DNA of 64,000 nucleotides from Salinisphaera sp. T31B1 (GCF_040361275.1 NZ_APNH01000003.1:124001-188000); one strand, 5' to 3'; counted from the stretch's first letter, positions 36,218 to 46,449 are shown. Notes: generated by a model from the letters alone, not told the origin. A program made the numbers and translations.

Positions 36218-38440
36218 ATGCATCAGGCCGGGCGAGACAGTGGCATCGACAGCAGACGCCGTGCGACACAGGCGCCACGCAACGACGACGCCCAAGCAAA
36301 CGAGCGTGACCTGATGGCCGCTGACGCGCCGCGACGCCCCCTCGAGCGCATGTTCAGACCGCGTGCGGTGGCACTGGTCGGGGCGTCCGGGCGTGCCGAC
36401 AGCGCCATGGCACGGCCGCTTCGCTATCTGCAGGAACACGGATTCACGGGTGAGATCTATCCGGTCAATCCAAACTACGACGAGCTGGGCGGACGGCGCT
36501 GCTACCCGACGTTGACCAGCGTGCCCACGCCGGTCGACCTGGTGCTGGTGATGGTGCCGGCAGCGCATGCTGCACAGACCGTCCGCGATGCGGGCGCGGT
36601 CGGCGCCGTGGCCGCGATCGTGTTCGCCTCCGGTTTTGCCGAGGTCGGCGCCGAAGGCGCGACGCATCAGGCCGAACTGGTCAAGGCCGGCCGTGAGGCC
36701 GGCGTACGCGTGCTCGGCCCGAACTGCCAGGGCGTGCTGTACACCCCGATCGGGTTGTCGGCGACTTTCACCGCAGCAGCTGACCGGCCATTGAATTTCC
36801 ACGGCAGCGGCGGCGCCTATGTCGGCCAGAGCGGCGCGGTCGGCGGCTCGATTCTCGACCTGTCGATGGAGATGGGCCTGGGGCTGACGGCCTGGGTGAG
36901 CACCGGCAACCAGGCCGATCTGAACCTGTACGAGATCGCCGAAGAGCTGCTGGAAGAGCCTGACGTCCGCTTTCTGATGCTCTATGTCGAGGCTGTGGCC
37001 GACGGCCAGACCTACGCCCGCCTGGCCCGCAAGGCCCGGTCGCTGTCCAAGCCGATCGTATTACTGCAGTGCGGGCGCTCCGAGGCGGGCCGACGGGCTG
37101 CCGCCTCGCACACCGGCGCCATGCTCAGCGAAAACATCGCCTTTACGCTGGTATCCCGCCAGTACGGGGTCAATCTTGTCAACGATATCAGCGAGCTGTT
37201 GTCGGTGGCCGCCGTGCTCGCTGCCATGCCCAGGGCCTCGGGCCGTCGCATGGGCGTGGTCACCAGTTCCGGCGGTGCCGGCAGTCTGGCCGCCGACCAG
37301 GGCGAGAAATACGACATAGGCTTGCCGGAACTCGATGCTGCGACACAGACCGCGCTGGCGCCGATGATCCCTGCCTTCGGGGCGCTGGCCAACCCCGTGG
37401 ACGTCACCGCCCAGCTGTTCAATCAGGGCGCCGATGCGTTCGGCCGTGTCTGCCAGCTGGTGGCTGATGACCCCAATATCGATGTGGTCGCGGTACTGCT
37501 GACCATGGTCACCGGCCGTGCCGCCGCGGAACTCGCCCGTGACATCGTGCATACCGCGCAATCGCTGTCCAAGCCGCTGCTCGTGGCCTGGATGGCCGGC
37601 CACGAGCTGACCGCCGAGGCGCGCGAGATCCTCAAGGCCGCCGGGATGCCGGTGTTCCATTCGGTCGGTGAGCTGACACGCACGGCAAGCCTGATCATGC
37701 CCGCGATGACCCCGCAGTCGATGCCGGAATCGTTGAAGCCGGCCGCCGAGATCACTGCGGCACAGATCGAGTCCTGGCTGGCCGCCAACGACGACACCGG
37801 CATGGCGCTGCTCGATACGATCGGTATTTCACGGCCCCGGTCGTGCGTGGTGCACGACGCTGCCCAGGCCGCAGACGCCGTCGCCGGCCTGCGCGGGGGC
37901 GCGGCGATGAAGCTGCAGGCACATACCCTGGCGCACAAGTCGGACGTGGGCGGCGTACGTCTGGACGTGGATGCCAATGACGCCGCGCGCGTCTACGACG
38001 AACTCGTCGCGAGTGCGAAGACCCACGGCGTGACCGACGTGGACGGCGTGCTGGTCCAGCCGATGGTCCCGTCGGGTGTGGAGTTGATTCTGGCGACCAC
38101 CGCCGGGCGCGACGGCTATCCGCCGGTGGTGACCGTCGGCCTGGGCGGGGTGACCACCGAGATCTACCGCGACGTTGCCTCGGGTCTGGCGCCGCTGTCG
38201 CCGGGCGAGGCCTACGACATGTTACGCAGCCTGCGCGCCTGGCCACTGTTGGCCGGTTTTCGCGGCGCGGCGGCCTGCGACGTGGCCGCCGTGGTCGATG
38301 CCATGGTGCGGCTGAGTCAGGCCGCGGCGCTGGCCGGCGCGCGTCTGGGCGAATTCGAGATCAATCCGATCATCGTCGCGGCCGAGGGCCGGGGGGCGAT
38401 GGCGGTCGATGTACTGATGCGAATCGATGGTCAGGCCTAG
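36218..38440 (+). CDS. NDP-forming acyl-CoA synthetase (acetate-CoA ligase/FerA-like)
   Basis: A 740-residue fused acyl-CoA synthetase of the ADP-forming superfamily: CoA-binding domain (about 40-135, with ALVGASGR), two succinyl-CoA-synthetase-like ligase domains with the phosphohistidine motif SHTGAML (about residues 296-302), and a C-terminal ATP-grasp domain (about 515-735, with MKLQAHTLAHKSDVGGVRLD and EFEINPIIV). It joins a carboxylate to CoA with ATP or GTP cleaved to NDP and phosphate. ATG 36218 is preferred because GAGG lies six bases upstream; starts at 36176 and 36314 are possible. Feruloyl-CoA synthetase FerA has this architecture, and a hydratase-family gene follows as in ferAB. 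It probably activates the imported acid of cluster B. Confidence 0.88.
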   Translation: MHQAGRDSGIDSRRRATQAPRNDDAQANERDLMAADAPRRPLERMFRPRAVALVGASGRADSAMARPLRYLQEHGFTGEIYPVNPNYDELGGRRCYPTLTSVPTPVDLVLVMVPAAHAAQTVRDAGAVGAVAAIVFASGFAEVGAEGATHQAELVKAGREAGVRVLGPNCQGVLYTPIGLSATFTAAADRPLNFHGSGGAYVGQSGAVGGSILDLSMEMGLGLTAWVSTGNQADLNLYEIAEELLEEPDVRFLMLYVEAVADGQTYARLARKARSLSKPIVLLQCGRSEAGRRAAASHTGAMLSENIAFTLVSRQYGVNLVNDISELLSVAAVLAAMPRASGRRMGVVTSSGGAGSLAADQGEKYDIGLPELDAATQTALAPMIPAFGALANPVDVTAQLFNQGADAFGRVCQLVADDPNIDVVAVLLTMVTGRAAAELARDIVHTAQSLSKPLLVAWMAGHELTAEAREILKAAGMPVFHSVGELTRTASLIMPAMTPQSMPESLKPAAEITAAQIESWLAANDDTGMALLDTIGISRPRSCVVHDAAQAADAVAGLRGGAAMKLQAHTLAHKSDVGGVRLDVDANDAARVYDELVASAKTHGVTDVDGVLVQPMVPSGVELILATTAGRDGYPPVVTVGLGGVTTEIYRDVASGLAPLSPGEAYDMLRSLRAWPLLAGFRGAAACDVAAVVDAMVRLSQAAALAGARLGEFEINPIIVAAEGRGAMAVDVLMRIDGQA

Positions 38441-38517
38441 CGAGAACGGCTTGGCGGTCGAGCAGGCCCGATCGGGCCAACCCTGTCGAAGACAAGTCTG
38501 AGTAAGGAGAACGGTTG

Positions 38518-39255
38518 ATGGGACAGATACTGATGGAACGCCGCGAAGGCGTTGCGTTGATCACGATCGATTCGGTCGAGGTCAAGAACGGGCTTACCCC
38601 GGAGATGGGGCGCCAGCTCGCCGATTTCTGCGACGAGATCGATGCCGATGAGTCGCTGGGCGCGGCGGTGATCCAGGGCGCCGGGGGTACCTTCTGCTCC
38701 GGCGCGGATCGGCGGCGCTGGCAGCCCGGCGCAGACCAGGCTGAGGACAAGACCTACCGCGAAACCGGCCTGATCTACGGCGCGTTCATGCGAGTGGGCT
38801 CGCTCAAGGTGCCTACCATTGCCGCAGTTCGCGGGGCCGCGGTCGGGGCGGGCATCAATCTGATGCTGGCCACCGACCTGCGCATCGTCGCCGACAACGC
38901 CCGTATTCTGTCGGGCTTTCTGCGTATCGGCCTGCACCCCGGGGGCGGGTTCTTCACGATCGCCGGGCGTACCGCCGGCCGTGAGGCGACATCGGCCATG
39001 GGGCTGTTCAGCGAAGAGCTCGACGGCAAACGTGCCGAAGCCGTCGGCATGGCCTGGCGATCATTGCCGGACGACCAGGTCGAGGATTTCGCCATGGAAC
39101 TGGCACGCCGGCCGGCCAAGGATCCGGCCCTGGCCCGGGAAGCCACGCGCTCGTTCCGTACCGAACTCGGCCCGCCCGGCATCGGCTGGGAGAACGCGCT
39201 GCAATTCGAACGTGCCACACAGATGTGGTCCCAACGCAGACGAAATGAATCATGA
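38518..39255 (+). CDS. Enoyl-CoA hydratase/isomerase-family protein
   Basis: A 245-residue crotonase-fold protein. The first oxyanion-hole strand is GGTFCSGADRRRW and the second is AAVRGAAVGAGINLMLATDLRIV. The first catalytic Glu of hydratases, normally in a PE-x-x-x-G motif, is not visible: the segment reads RILSGFLRIGLHPGGG. A later Glu (GREATSAMGL) is near the second position. It may therefore be an isomerase, a lyase or a hydratase with a different base. AAGGAG precedes ATG 38518. It sits 77 bases after the acyl-CoA synthetase and is followed by the ABC importer genes. Confidence 0.82.
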   Translation: MGQILMERREGVALITIDSVEVKNGLTPEMGRQLADFCDEIDADESLGAAVIQGAGGTFCSGADRRRWQPGADQAEDKTYRETGLIYGAFMRVGSLKVPTIAAVRGAAVGAGINLMLATDLRIVADNARILSGFLRIGLHPGGGFFTIAGRTAGREATSAMGLFSEELDGKRAEAVGMAWRSLPDDQVEDFAMELARRPAKDPALAREATRSFRTELGPPGIGWENALQFERATQMWSQRRRNES

Positions 39256-39379
39256 TCGATAACTAGATCGCCCGAGGGCGTCTTCCGAAACATAGACCGG
39301 CATCAGATCGGCATTCGGAAGTGCGCTCCGGCAGCGGTCGACAACGAATGAGCTCGGCAACTAGGTTTGAGGAGGCCTT

Positions 39380-41053
39380 ATGACGACAATCATCAGAAAG
39401 TCGGGTTGGATGTGTGCGAGTGCGGCCGCTGTGCTGCTTTTGGCCAGTATCCAGGGTTGTGGCAACGGTAACGACAACGGCGGTGACAAGGTTCAGGTCG
39501 CCAACGGGGGCGGGAGTGCGGCCGGCTCCGAGGCGGCGGCCTCGAGCGCTGGTCAGGGCAAGCCGACCGAGGTGAACGATCCGCGTTGTCCCGAGCTCAC
39601 CGACGGTATCGATCAGTCGAAGACCTTCACCTGGATGTACAGCGTCGGCAACACCAGCTTCGATCCGGACAAGATCAATACCAACAACAGCCAGATGTAT
39701 CTGTTCCCGATCTACGACAGCCTTGTGTATGTCGACGACTCGGGCAAGCCGCAGCCGATGCTGGCCACCTCCTGGAAGCTCACCGACGAGGGCAAGACGC
39801 TCGAATTCAAGCTGCGCGAGAACTGGACCTACCACGACGGCACGCCGTTCGATGCGGCGTCGGTCAAGGCCAATATCGAGCGCTCCAAGACGCTGCCCGG
39901 TTCGTTCAACGCCAACTCGCTGGAGTCGGTCCAGTCGGTCGAGGTGGTCGATGCCCATACGGTACGGCTGCATACCGACGGCGGTGCCGGCGCGCTGGTC
40001 GGCGTACTGGGCGGCTCGGCGGGCATGATGATGAGCCCGGCTGCCTTCGACAAGTCCGGAGAGGATATCAAGCCGACCGGCGGTTCCGGGCCGTACCGGA
40101 TGACCAGTTATCAGCCGGGCAACAAGGTCGAATACACCGCGGTCGACAACTACTGGGATGACGACGCCCAGAACGTCGCCAAGATGGTGTTTCTGATCTC
40201 CGGTGACGACAACGCACGGCTCAACGCGGTGATCACCGGCGCGGCGGACTCGACGTTTTTGCGAGCGAGCATGTACGAGCCGGCCAAGCAGGCGGGGCTG
40301 GTGGTCTGTCAGCGCCCGAGCCTGTCGAGCTACAACGTCAAGCTCAACACCAAGCGCTCCGAGTTCGACGACAAACGCGTGCGGCAGGCGATCAGCTACG
40401 CGATCAACCGGGAATCGGTCAAGCAGGTCACCGACGGATTCTGCGAGCCGTCGCGCCAGCTGTTCCCGCCGTCCTATTTCGCCTCCAACCCCGAGATCGA
40501 CAACGAAAAACTCTACGATCCGGACAAGGCCAAGCAGCTGCTCAAGGACGCCGGGCTGGCCGACGGTTTCTCGTTCGATCTGGAGGTGATCAATCTGTCG
40601 CTGTATCAGCAGATCGCCGAGATCATTCAGTACAACCTGGCCCAGGTCGGCATCAAGATGTCGATCACACCCAAGAGCATCGGGCTGCTGTCCGAGAACT
40701 TTTCGGTCAAGAAGTCGGCTGATGCCGTACTCGAAGAGCAGAAGGCGTCCTCGGATCCGAGCATTCTGACCTCCGAGTATTACCTGGCCGACGGCTTCAG
40801 TAATCCGGGCGGCTACACCACCGATGAGATCACGCGTCTCAACAGCGAGGCCATGAACAGTGCCGATGCCAACAAGCGGGCACCGATCTACGCCAAGCTG
40901 TTCAAGGCGGTCGCCGAAGAAGCGTATCCGAATATCACCTTGTGCCATCTGACCACGCCGTTCGTGATGAACAAGACCGTGGTAGGCCTGAATATCCATA
41001 CCGACGGCGCACGCGAGTTCCGCGGCGTGGGTATCGATCCGGGCCGCAAGTAA
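39380..41053 (+). CDS. Peptide-type ABC substrate-binding lipoprotein (cluster B)
   Basis: A 557-residue SBP_bac_5 binding protein with a signal sequence and a probable lipidation Cys in ASIQGCGNG (about residue 27), followed by a Gly/Asn/Ala-rich linker. Hallmarks include LEFKLRENWTYHDGTPFDAASVKANI and the later VRQAISYAINRESVKQVTDG. GAGGAGG lies upstream of ATG 39380. The protein is clearly of the same family as the one in cluster A, but sequence similarity is limited to family features, so a different ligand is likely. Four genes of the rest of the importer follow. Confidence 0.92.
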   Translation: MTTIIRKSGWMCASAAAVLLLASIQGCGNGNDNGGDKVQVANGGGSAAGSEAAASSAGQGKPTEVNDPRCPELTDGIDQSKTFTWMYSVGNTSFDPDKINTNNSQMYLFPIYDSLVYVDDSGKPQPMLATSWKLTDEGKTLEFKLRENWTYHDGTPFDAASVKANIERSKTLPGSFNANSLESVQSVEVVDAHTVRLHTDGGAGALVGVLGGSAGMMMSPAAFDKSGEDIKPTGGSGPYRMTSYQPGNKVEYTAVDNYWDDDAQNVAKMVFLISGDDNARLNAVITGAADSTFLRASMYEPAKQAGLVVCQRPSLSSYNVKLNTKRSEFDDKRVRQAISYAINRESVKQVTDGFCEPSRQLFPPSYFASNPEIDNEKLYDPDKAKQLLKDAGLADGFSFDLEVINLSLYQQIAEIIQYNLAQVGIKMSITPKSIGLLSENFSVKKSADAVLEEQKASSDPSILTSEYYLADGFSNPGGYTTDEITRLNSEAMNSADANKRAPIYAKLFKAVAEEAYPNITLCHLTTPFVMNKTVVGLNIHTDGAREFRGVGIDPGRK

Positions 41054-41130
41054 TCCGGGGCAGTGGCCGGCGTGGGCGAATGGCCCGCGTCGGCCGGCTC
41101 GACGCAGATTAATCGGACAAGGCGTGTTTC

Positions 41131-42069
41131 ATGCTCAAGATTCTGATTTCCCGCATAGCCGCGGCCGTCCCGCTACTGGCGATCATCAGTTTTCTGATCT
41201 TCAGTCTGATCGTGCTCATTCCCGGCGATCCGGCCGTCAGCCTGGCCGGGCAGAATCCCACGCCGGCGCAGATTGCCGCCATTCGCGACACTCTGGGCTT
41301 GAACGAACCCTTTCTGGTGCGCTACTGGCACTGGGTGAGCGGGCTGCTGCAGGGCGACCTCGGCCATTCGCTGTTCAGCAGCCAGCCGGTCTGGGTCGAT
41401 ATCACCGCACGGTTGCCGACCACTGTATCGCTGGTCGGATTGTGCATGCTCATCGCGGTGGTGCTGGGTGTGGCCTTGGGTGCGGTCGCCGGGCTGCGCG
41501 CCGGTAGCTGGATGGATCGTGCGGCTACGGTGCTGGCCAGCATCGGCGTGGCCGTACCGTATTTCTGGGTCGGGATGCTGCTGATCATGACGTTGTCGGT
41601 CACCTATCCGCTGTTTCCCTCGGTCGGCTACGTGCCGCTGACCCAGGATCCGTGGCAGTGGTTTCGTCATCTGGCACTGCCTGCGTTCGCGCTGTCGCTC
41701 ACGCCCTCGGCGATCATCGCCCGTCAGACTCGGGCGTCGCTGGTGACGGTCATGTCAGAGGACTACATCCGTACCGCGCGGGCCAAGGGGCTCAGCCCGG
41801 TCCGGATCGTGGTCAAGCACGCGCTCAAGAACGCTGCCCTGCCGGTGATCACGGTCTTCGGCATCGAGATGAGCCGGCTGCTGGGCAGTACGGTCGTCAT
41901 CGAGCAGCTGTTCTCGTTGCCGGGGATCGGCAAGCTCGCCTACGACGCCGTGTTCAACCGCGACTTCCCGGTCGTCCAGGGCGTGGTGCTGGTCGCGGCG
42001 GGCATGGTGATCTTCATCAATATTCTCGTCGATGTCTCGTATGCTTATTTCAATCCGAGGGTCCGCTAG
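41131..42069 (+). CDS. Peptide-type ABC permease, DppB-like (cluster B)
   Basis: A 312-residue inner-membrane permease. The first helix (ISRIAAAVPLLAIISFLIFSLIVLIPGDPA), the NPTPAQIAAIRDTLGLNEPFLVRY segment, the GDLGHSLFS motif and the EAA loop (YIRTARAKGLSPVRIVVKHALKNAALPV) mark it as DppB/OppB/NikB type. It follows the binding-protein gene at about 77 bases and abuts its partner permease. Confidence 0.93.
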   Translation: MLKILISRIAAAVPLLAIISFLIFSLIVLIPGDPAVSLAGQNPTPAQIAAIRDTLGLNEPFLVRYWHWVSGLLQGDLGHSLFSSQPVWVDITARLPTTVSLVGLCMLIAVVLGVALGAVAGLRAGSWMDRAATVLASIGVAVPYFWVGMLLIMTLSVTYPLFPSVGYVPLTQDPWQWFRHLALPAFALSLTPSAIIARQTRASLVTVMSEDYIRTARAKGLSPVRIVVKHALKNAALPVITVFGIEMSRLLGSTVVIEQLFSLPGIGKLAYDAVFNRDFPVVQGVVLVAAGMVIFINILVDVSYAYFNPRVR

Positions 42070-42071
42070 CC

Positions 42072-42998
42072 ATGAACAACGGACAGACGGAATCGATCGC
42101 CGATACCGGCGCCTCGAGTGGCACGACGCCGGTGCCCAAATCGCGATCGCGTGAGACGACCCTGCGGCGATTCGTTCGCCGCTTTTGTGCCAACCGGATC
42201 GCGCTGGCCGCCCTGGTGGTGCTCGTGGCCCTGATCGGTGCCGCGATCGCAGCCCCCTGGCTGTCGCCCTACAGCCCGGATGCAATCGACGTGGTCAACC
42301 GGCTCTCGGGGCCCTCGGCAGCCCATTGGCTGGGCACCGACTCACTGGGCCGCGACACGTTCAGCCGTATCATCTATGCCGGCCGGGCATCGCTGTTCGC
42401 CGCGGGCTTCGCGGTCACGGTGGCGGTGATACTGGGCGTGCCGTCCGGGCTTATCGCCGGCTATTTCGGCGGCTGGGTCGACTGGCTGCTCGGACGTACA
42501 GCCGATGTGCTGATGACGTTTCCGGCGCTGATCCTGGCGGTGGCCATCATCGCCTCTACCGGTCCGGGCCTGGTCAAGGCCATGAGTGCGATCGGGCTGG
42601 TCTATGCCCCAAGGCTGTTCCGCGTCGTACGCAGTGCGGCGCTGTCGGTGCGCGCCGAGACCTATATCGAAGCGTCGGTGAGCATCGGCACGCCCGCCGC
42701 CACGATCATCTTCCGCCGCGTGCTGCCCAATATCCTGTCGCCGCTGCTGGTCCAGGTCTCGTTGCTGCTGGCGTCGGCCTTGCTGGCCGAAGCGGCGCTG
42801 AGCCTGCTCGGTCTGGGGGTGATTCCGCCGACGCCAAGCTGGGGGAACATGCTGGGCCGCGGCTTTCCCGAGATCCGCTCCACCCCCGGGCTGGTGTTCT
42901 GGCCGGGGCTGGCGATCGCCATCGCCACGCTGTCTTTCAATCTGCTCGGCGACGGTCTTCGCGACGCGTTGGGCCGTGAAATACGCAAGGGGGACTGA
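42072..42998 (+). CDS. Peptide-type ABC permease, DppC-like (cluster B)
   Basis: A 308-residue inner-membrane permease. The N-terminal cytoplasmic tail is about 40 residues, the first membrane helix is ALAALVVLVALIGAAIAAPWL, and HWLGTDSLGRDTFSRII identifies the DppC/OppC subunit. The EAA loop is in EASVSIGTPAATIIFRRVLPNIL. The ATG at 42072 is two bases past the upstream stop; the much longer frame to its left reads through the previous permease in a different frame and is not coding. Confidence 0.93.
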   Translation: MNNGQTESIADTGASSGTTPVPKSRSRETTLRRFVRRFCANRIALAALVVLVALIGAAIAAPWLSPYSPDAIDVVNRLSGPSAAHWLGTDSLGRDTFSRIIYAGRASLFAAGFAVTVAVILGVPSGLIAGYFGGWVDWLLGRTADVLMTFPALILAVAIIASTGPGLVKAMSAIGLVYAPRLFRVVRSAALSVRAETYIEASVSIGTPAATIIFRRVLPNILSPLLVQVSLLLASALLAEAALSLLGLGVIPPTPSWGNMLGRGFPEIRSTPGLVFWPGLAIAIATLSFNLLGDGLRDALGREIRKGD

Positions 42999-43000
42999 TC

Positions 43001-44047
43001 ATGTCGATTAAGACCGCAACCTGCCCGCGCGCTGGGCACGACAACGCGTCAGAGTCCGCCGATCCGCTGCTGAAGATCGATGGGCTGTCGGTCGACTTCG
43101 CCACCGGTCACGGCTGGGCGAACGTGGTCAACGACGTCAGCTTCGATATCGGGCAGCACGAGATCCTGGGTCTGGTAGGCGAGTCCGGCTCAGGCAAGAC
43201 CGTCACCGGGCTGTCGATCCTGGGCCTGGTGCCGATGCCGCCCGGACGGCTCGCCGGCGGCCATGTCTGGTTCGAGGATCGCGATCTGCTGACCCTGTCG
43301 GAGCGCCAGCGGCGGGATATTCGTGGCAACGATATCTCCATGATCTTTCAGGAGCCGATGACCAGCCTCAATCCGGCGTTCACGATCGGCGACCAGATCA
43401 GCGAGACGGTACTGCGTCATCGCGGCGGCAGCCGGCGCGCGGCTCGACGGCGGGCGATCGAGGTGCTGGACCTGGTCGGCATTCCCAAAGCCGACAAGCG
43501 CATCGCCGATTATCCGCACGAATTTTCCGGGGGCATGCGTCAACGCGCGATGATCGCCATGGCATTGAGCTGCGAGCCCAAGCTGCTGCTGGCCGATGAG
43601 CCGACCACCGCGCTCGACGTCACGATCCAGGCACAGATTCTGGAGCTACTGGCCTCGATGCGCGACGAAATCGGCATGTCGATCCTCATGATCACCCACG
43701 ATCTGGGCGTGGTCGCCGAAATCTGCGATCGGGTAGTGGTGATGTATGCCGGGCAGGTGGTCGAGCGCGCGCCGGCCATTCCGCTGTTCGAAACGCCTGG
43801 GATGCCCTACACCGAAGGGTTGCTGCGCTCGATGCCCCAGCTCGGGCCGGCCTCGGGACGACTGGCATCGATCCCGGGCAATACGCCCGAACCCTGGAAT
43901 ATGCCCGCGGGCTGTCGGTTCCACCCGCGCTGCCCCTATGGCCAGCCCGAATGCACCGATCGGCCCATCGAACTGCGCTCGACCGGGCCTGAGCAGGTCA
44001 GCCGCTGCATCCGCACCGCCGAACTTCAACTGCGGGGTATCACGTGA
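43001..44047 (+). CDS. Peptide-type ABC ATP-binding protein, DppD-like (cluster B)
   Basis: A 348-residue ATPase: Walker [10 protein letters not shown]-loop in [15 protein letters not shown], signature [15 protein letters not shown], Walker [14 protein letters not shown], and the C-terminal oligopeptide-transporter extension with a cysteine pair in [14 protein letters not shown]. It overlaps the next ATPase gene by four bases (GTGA). It supplies one of the two nucleotide-binding subunits of the cluster B importer. Confidence 0.94.
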   Translation: MSIKTATCPRAGHDNASESADPLLKIDGLSVDFATGHGWANVVNDVSFDIGQHEILGLVGESGSGKTVTGLSILGLVPMPPGRLAGGHVWFEDRDLLTLSERQRRDIRGNDISMIFQEPMTSLNPAFTIGDQISETVLRHRGGSRRAARRRAIEVLDLVGIPKADKRIADYPHEFSGGMRQRAMIAMALSCEPKLLLADEPTTALDVTIQAQILELLASMRDEIGMSILMITHDLGVVAEICDRVVVMYAGQVVERAPAIPLFETPGMPYTEGLLRSMPQLGPASGRLASIPGNTPEPWNMPAGCRFHPRCPYGQPECTDRPIELRSTGPEQVSRCIRTAELQLRGIT

Positions 44048-45156
44048 AACACGTCGAGCATGATTCGAACGAGGAACCGCAGGCGCCGCTGCTTTCGGTC
44101 GAGCGCCTGACAGTCACCTTCCGCAAACACTCGCTGTTTGGCGGCCCTCGCGTGGTGCGGGCCGTGAACGACGTCAGCCTGCAAATCGCGCCCGGCGAGA
44201 CCCTGGGGCTGGTCGGCGAGTCCGGCTCCGGCAAATCCACGACCGGGCGCGCGATTCTCAAGCTGGTGCCGATCGATTCCGGAACCGTGCGTATGGAAGG
44301 CCACGATATCGCGCCGATCCGCGGTCGTGCCCTGCGTCGCGTGCGTGCACAGATGCAGATGGTCTTTCAGGATCCGTATTCGTCGCTCGACCCGTCCTCA
44401 ACCATTGGCGCAAGCATCGCCGAGCCGTTGCGGGTGCACCGTTCGATGAGCCGGGCAGCGATACGCGAGCGCGTGGAGGAACTGCTGGATCTGGTCGGTC
44501 TGCGCGCAAGCCATGCCGATCGTTACCCTTACGAGTTCTCCGGTGGCCAGCGTCAACGTGTAGTGATCGCACGGGCGCTGGCGCTCGACCCACGGCTGAT
44601 CGTCTGCGACGAGGCGGTGTCCGCGCTGGATGTCTCGACCCAGAACCAGGTGATCAACCTGTTGGCCGACATTCGCGAGAAGCGATCGCTGTCGTATCTG
44701 TTCATCGCCCACGATCTGGCGGTCGTGCGCCATATCTCGCATCGCGTGGCGGTGATGTATCTCGGCCATATCGTCGAGTCGGGGCCAACCCAGCGTCTGT
44801 ATCGCGCGCCGGCCCATCCGTATACCCAGGCGCTGCTCTCGGCCATCCCGGTGCCCGACCCGCGCAAGCGCAATCAACCGCATCGCGTGATTCTCAAGGG
44901 GGGCATACCCGACCCGTCCAATCCGCCGCCGGGGTGCCCGTTCCATACCCGATGCCCGTATGTGATGGACGTCTGCCGTGAACGCATGCCGGAAATGACG
45001 CCGCTCGACGGTGGCGGCGAGGTGGCCTGTCACCTGCAGACCAGCGGGCCGATGCTGGCCGGGCGTGGGCTGGAGACGCTCGCCGGCGGCGATAAGCCGA
45101 CGGCGTGCGAATCGACCCCTGCCGCGGTCGGCGACGCGCGCGCCCTGGCTTATTGA
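44044..45156 (+). CDS. Peptide-type ABC ATP-binding protein, DppF-like (cluster B)
   Basis: A 370-residue ATPase with Walker [10 protein letters not shown], signature [15 protein letters not shown], Walker B LIVCDEAVSALDVS (Ala-Val in place of the commoner Pro-Thr), and a C-terminal extension with CPFHTRCPYVMDVC, followed by a further tail of about 35 residues. It starts at GTG 44044 inside the stop of the DppD-like gene. Importer assembly is thus encoded by five consecutive genes, 39380-45156. Confidence 0.92.
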   Translation: MKHVEHDSNEEPQAPLLSVERLTVTFRKHSLFGGPRVVRAVNDVSLQIAPGETLGLVGESGSGKSTTGRAILKLVPIDSGTVRMEGHDIAPIRGRALRRVRAQMQMVFQDPYSSLDPSSTIGASIAEPLRVHRSMSRAAIRERVEELLDLVGLRASHADRYPYEFSGGQRQRVVIARALALDPRLIVCDEAVSALDVSTQNQVINLLADIREKRSLSYLFIAHDLAVVRHISHRVAVMYLGHIVESGPTQRLYRAPAHPYTQALLSAIPVPDPRKRNQPHRVILKGGIPDPSNPPPGCPFHTRCPYVMDVCRERMPEMTPLDGGGEVACHLQTSGPMLAGRGLETLAGGDKPTACESTPAAVGDARALAY

Positions 45157-45183
45157 TCGAATATCCGTTCACCGAGGCGAGCC

Positions 45184-46449
45184 ATGTCCGGACCTTTTGC
45201 CGATATTACCGTGGTCGAATTCGGCCAGTTCGTGGTCGCACCGTTCTGTGCCCAGATGCTGGCCGATGCCGGTGCCCGCGTGATCAAGGTCGAGCCGCCG
45301 ACCGGCGATTCCTATCGATCCCGCGAAGATCCGCTCGCCCCGGGTGAAACGCGTCAATTCATGATCAAGAACCGGGGCAAGCAGAGCATTGCGATCGATC
45401 TGGCACATCCCGATGCCCGACCGGTGATCCGAGGCCTGGTCGAGGCCGCAGACGTGGTGCTGGTCAACCTGAGTCCGTCGGCGGTGCAGCGGCGCGGGCT
45501 GGATTATGCGTCGCTGGCCGCGCTCAACCCGCGCCTGATCTACGGCGCGGTGACCGCCTACGGCCAGGTCGGCCCCGAAGCCGGCCTGCCGGGCATGGAC
45601 GTGGTGGTTCAGGCCCGATCGGGGCTGATGAATTCGCTGGCGGCCGAAAAGGAAGGCCTGGCGTTCCATAGCGAGGTGCAGGCCGCCGACTACAGCGCTG
45701 CGCTGCTGCTGTTCGGCGGTATCTCGGCGGCGCTGTATGCCCGCGAACGCACCGGCGAAGGTCAGCGGGTCGACACCTCTCTGCTCGGGGGCGCGCTGGC
45801 GCTGCAGAACAACGCCCTGGCGCATGCCTACGGCGCCGACGACTGGCGCCGCGAGTTCGTCGAGCAGAGATTGCCGGCGCTGCGTCGCGATCGCGCGTCG
45901 CATACGCAGATCGAAGCCGTTCGTCACGGCATGCGCCCGGACCCGCCCACGCATACCGCGCACTATGGCGTGTTCCGAACGGCCGACGGCAGTGTCGCCC
46001 TCGGGGCCGGCAGTGCGCCGGCGCGTAAACGACTCGCCGAGGCCACCGGGCTGGACCCGGCGATCGCGGCCACCGATGCCACGCGCTTCGGCGCGGATCT
46101 CAAGACACTGATGCCGTCGCGTACCAGCGCAGAATGGGTCGATCTGCTGCGCGCCTGTGACGTACCCGTGGCCGAAGTCCGTCATGTCGACGAAATGTTC
46201 TTCGATCCGCATGTCGCCGCCGAAGGGCTGCTCGTGGATTACGAACATGAAACCGCGGGGCGGTATCGGGCACTGGGTGCACCGATCCGTATGAGTGGCA
46301 CCCCCTTCGATGCCACACGCGCCTCGCCCGGGTTCGGCCAGCACACGGCCGCGATTCTCACCGAACTCGGCTTCGATGCCGACGCGGTGGCCGGTCTGTG
46401 CCGGAGCGGCGCCGTGGTGGCGGCCGAGCCGCCGTCGGACCGTCAATGA
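45184..46449 (+). CDS. CaiB/BaiF-family (type III) CoA transferase
   Basis: A 421-residue family III CoA transferase, which moves CoA between carboxylates through an aspartyl anhydride. Features are EFGQFVVAPFCAQMLADAGARVIKVEPPTGD, the NRGKQSIAIDL segment and GLPGMDVVVQARSG, whose Asp (about residue 139) is at the catalytic position. It would let the cell activate the incoming acid at the expense of another acyl-CoA, complementing the ATP-dependent synthetase at 36218. It begins 27 bases after the DppF-like gene and is followed by an enoyl-CoA hydratase, as in carnitine-type operons, though carnitine itself is only one possibility. Confidence 0.9.
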   Translation: MSGPFADITVVEFGQFVVAPFCAQMLADAGARVIKVEPPTGDSYRSREDPLAPGETRQFMIKNRGKQSIAIDLAHPDARPVIRGLVEAADVVLVNLSPSAVQRRGLDYASLAALNPRLIYGAVTAYGQVGPEAGLPGMDVVVQARSGLMNSLAAEKEGLAFHSEVQAADYSAALLLFGGISAALYARERTGEGQRVDTSLLGGALALQNNALAHAYGADDWRREFVEQRLPALRRDRASHTQIEAVRHGMRPDPPTHTAHYGVFRTADGSVALGAGSAPARKRLAEATGLDPAIAATDATRFGADLKTLMPSRTSAEWVDLLRACDVPVAEVRHVDEMFFDPHVAAEGLLVDYEHETAGRYRALGAPIRMSGTPFDATRASPGFGQHTAAILTELGFDADAVAGLCRSGAVVAAEPPSDRQ

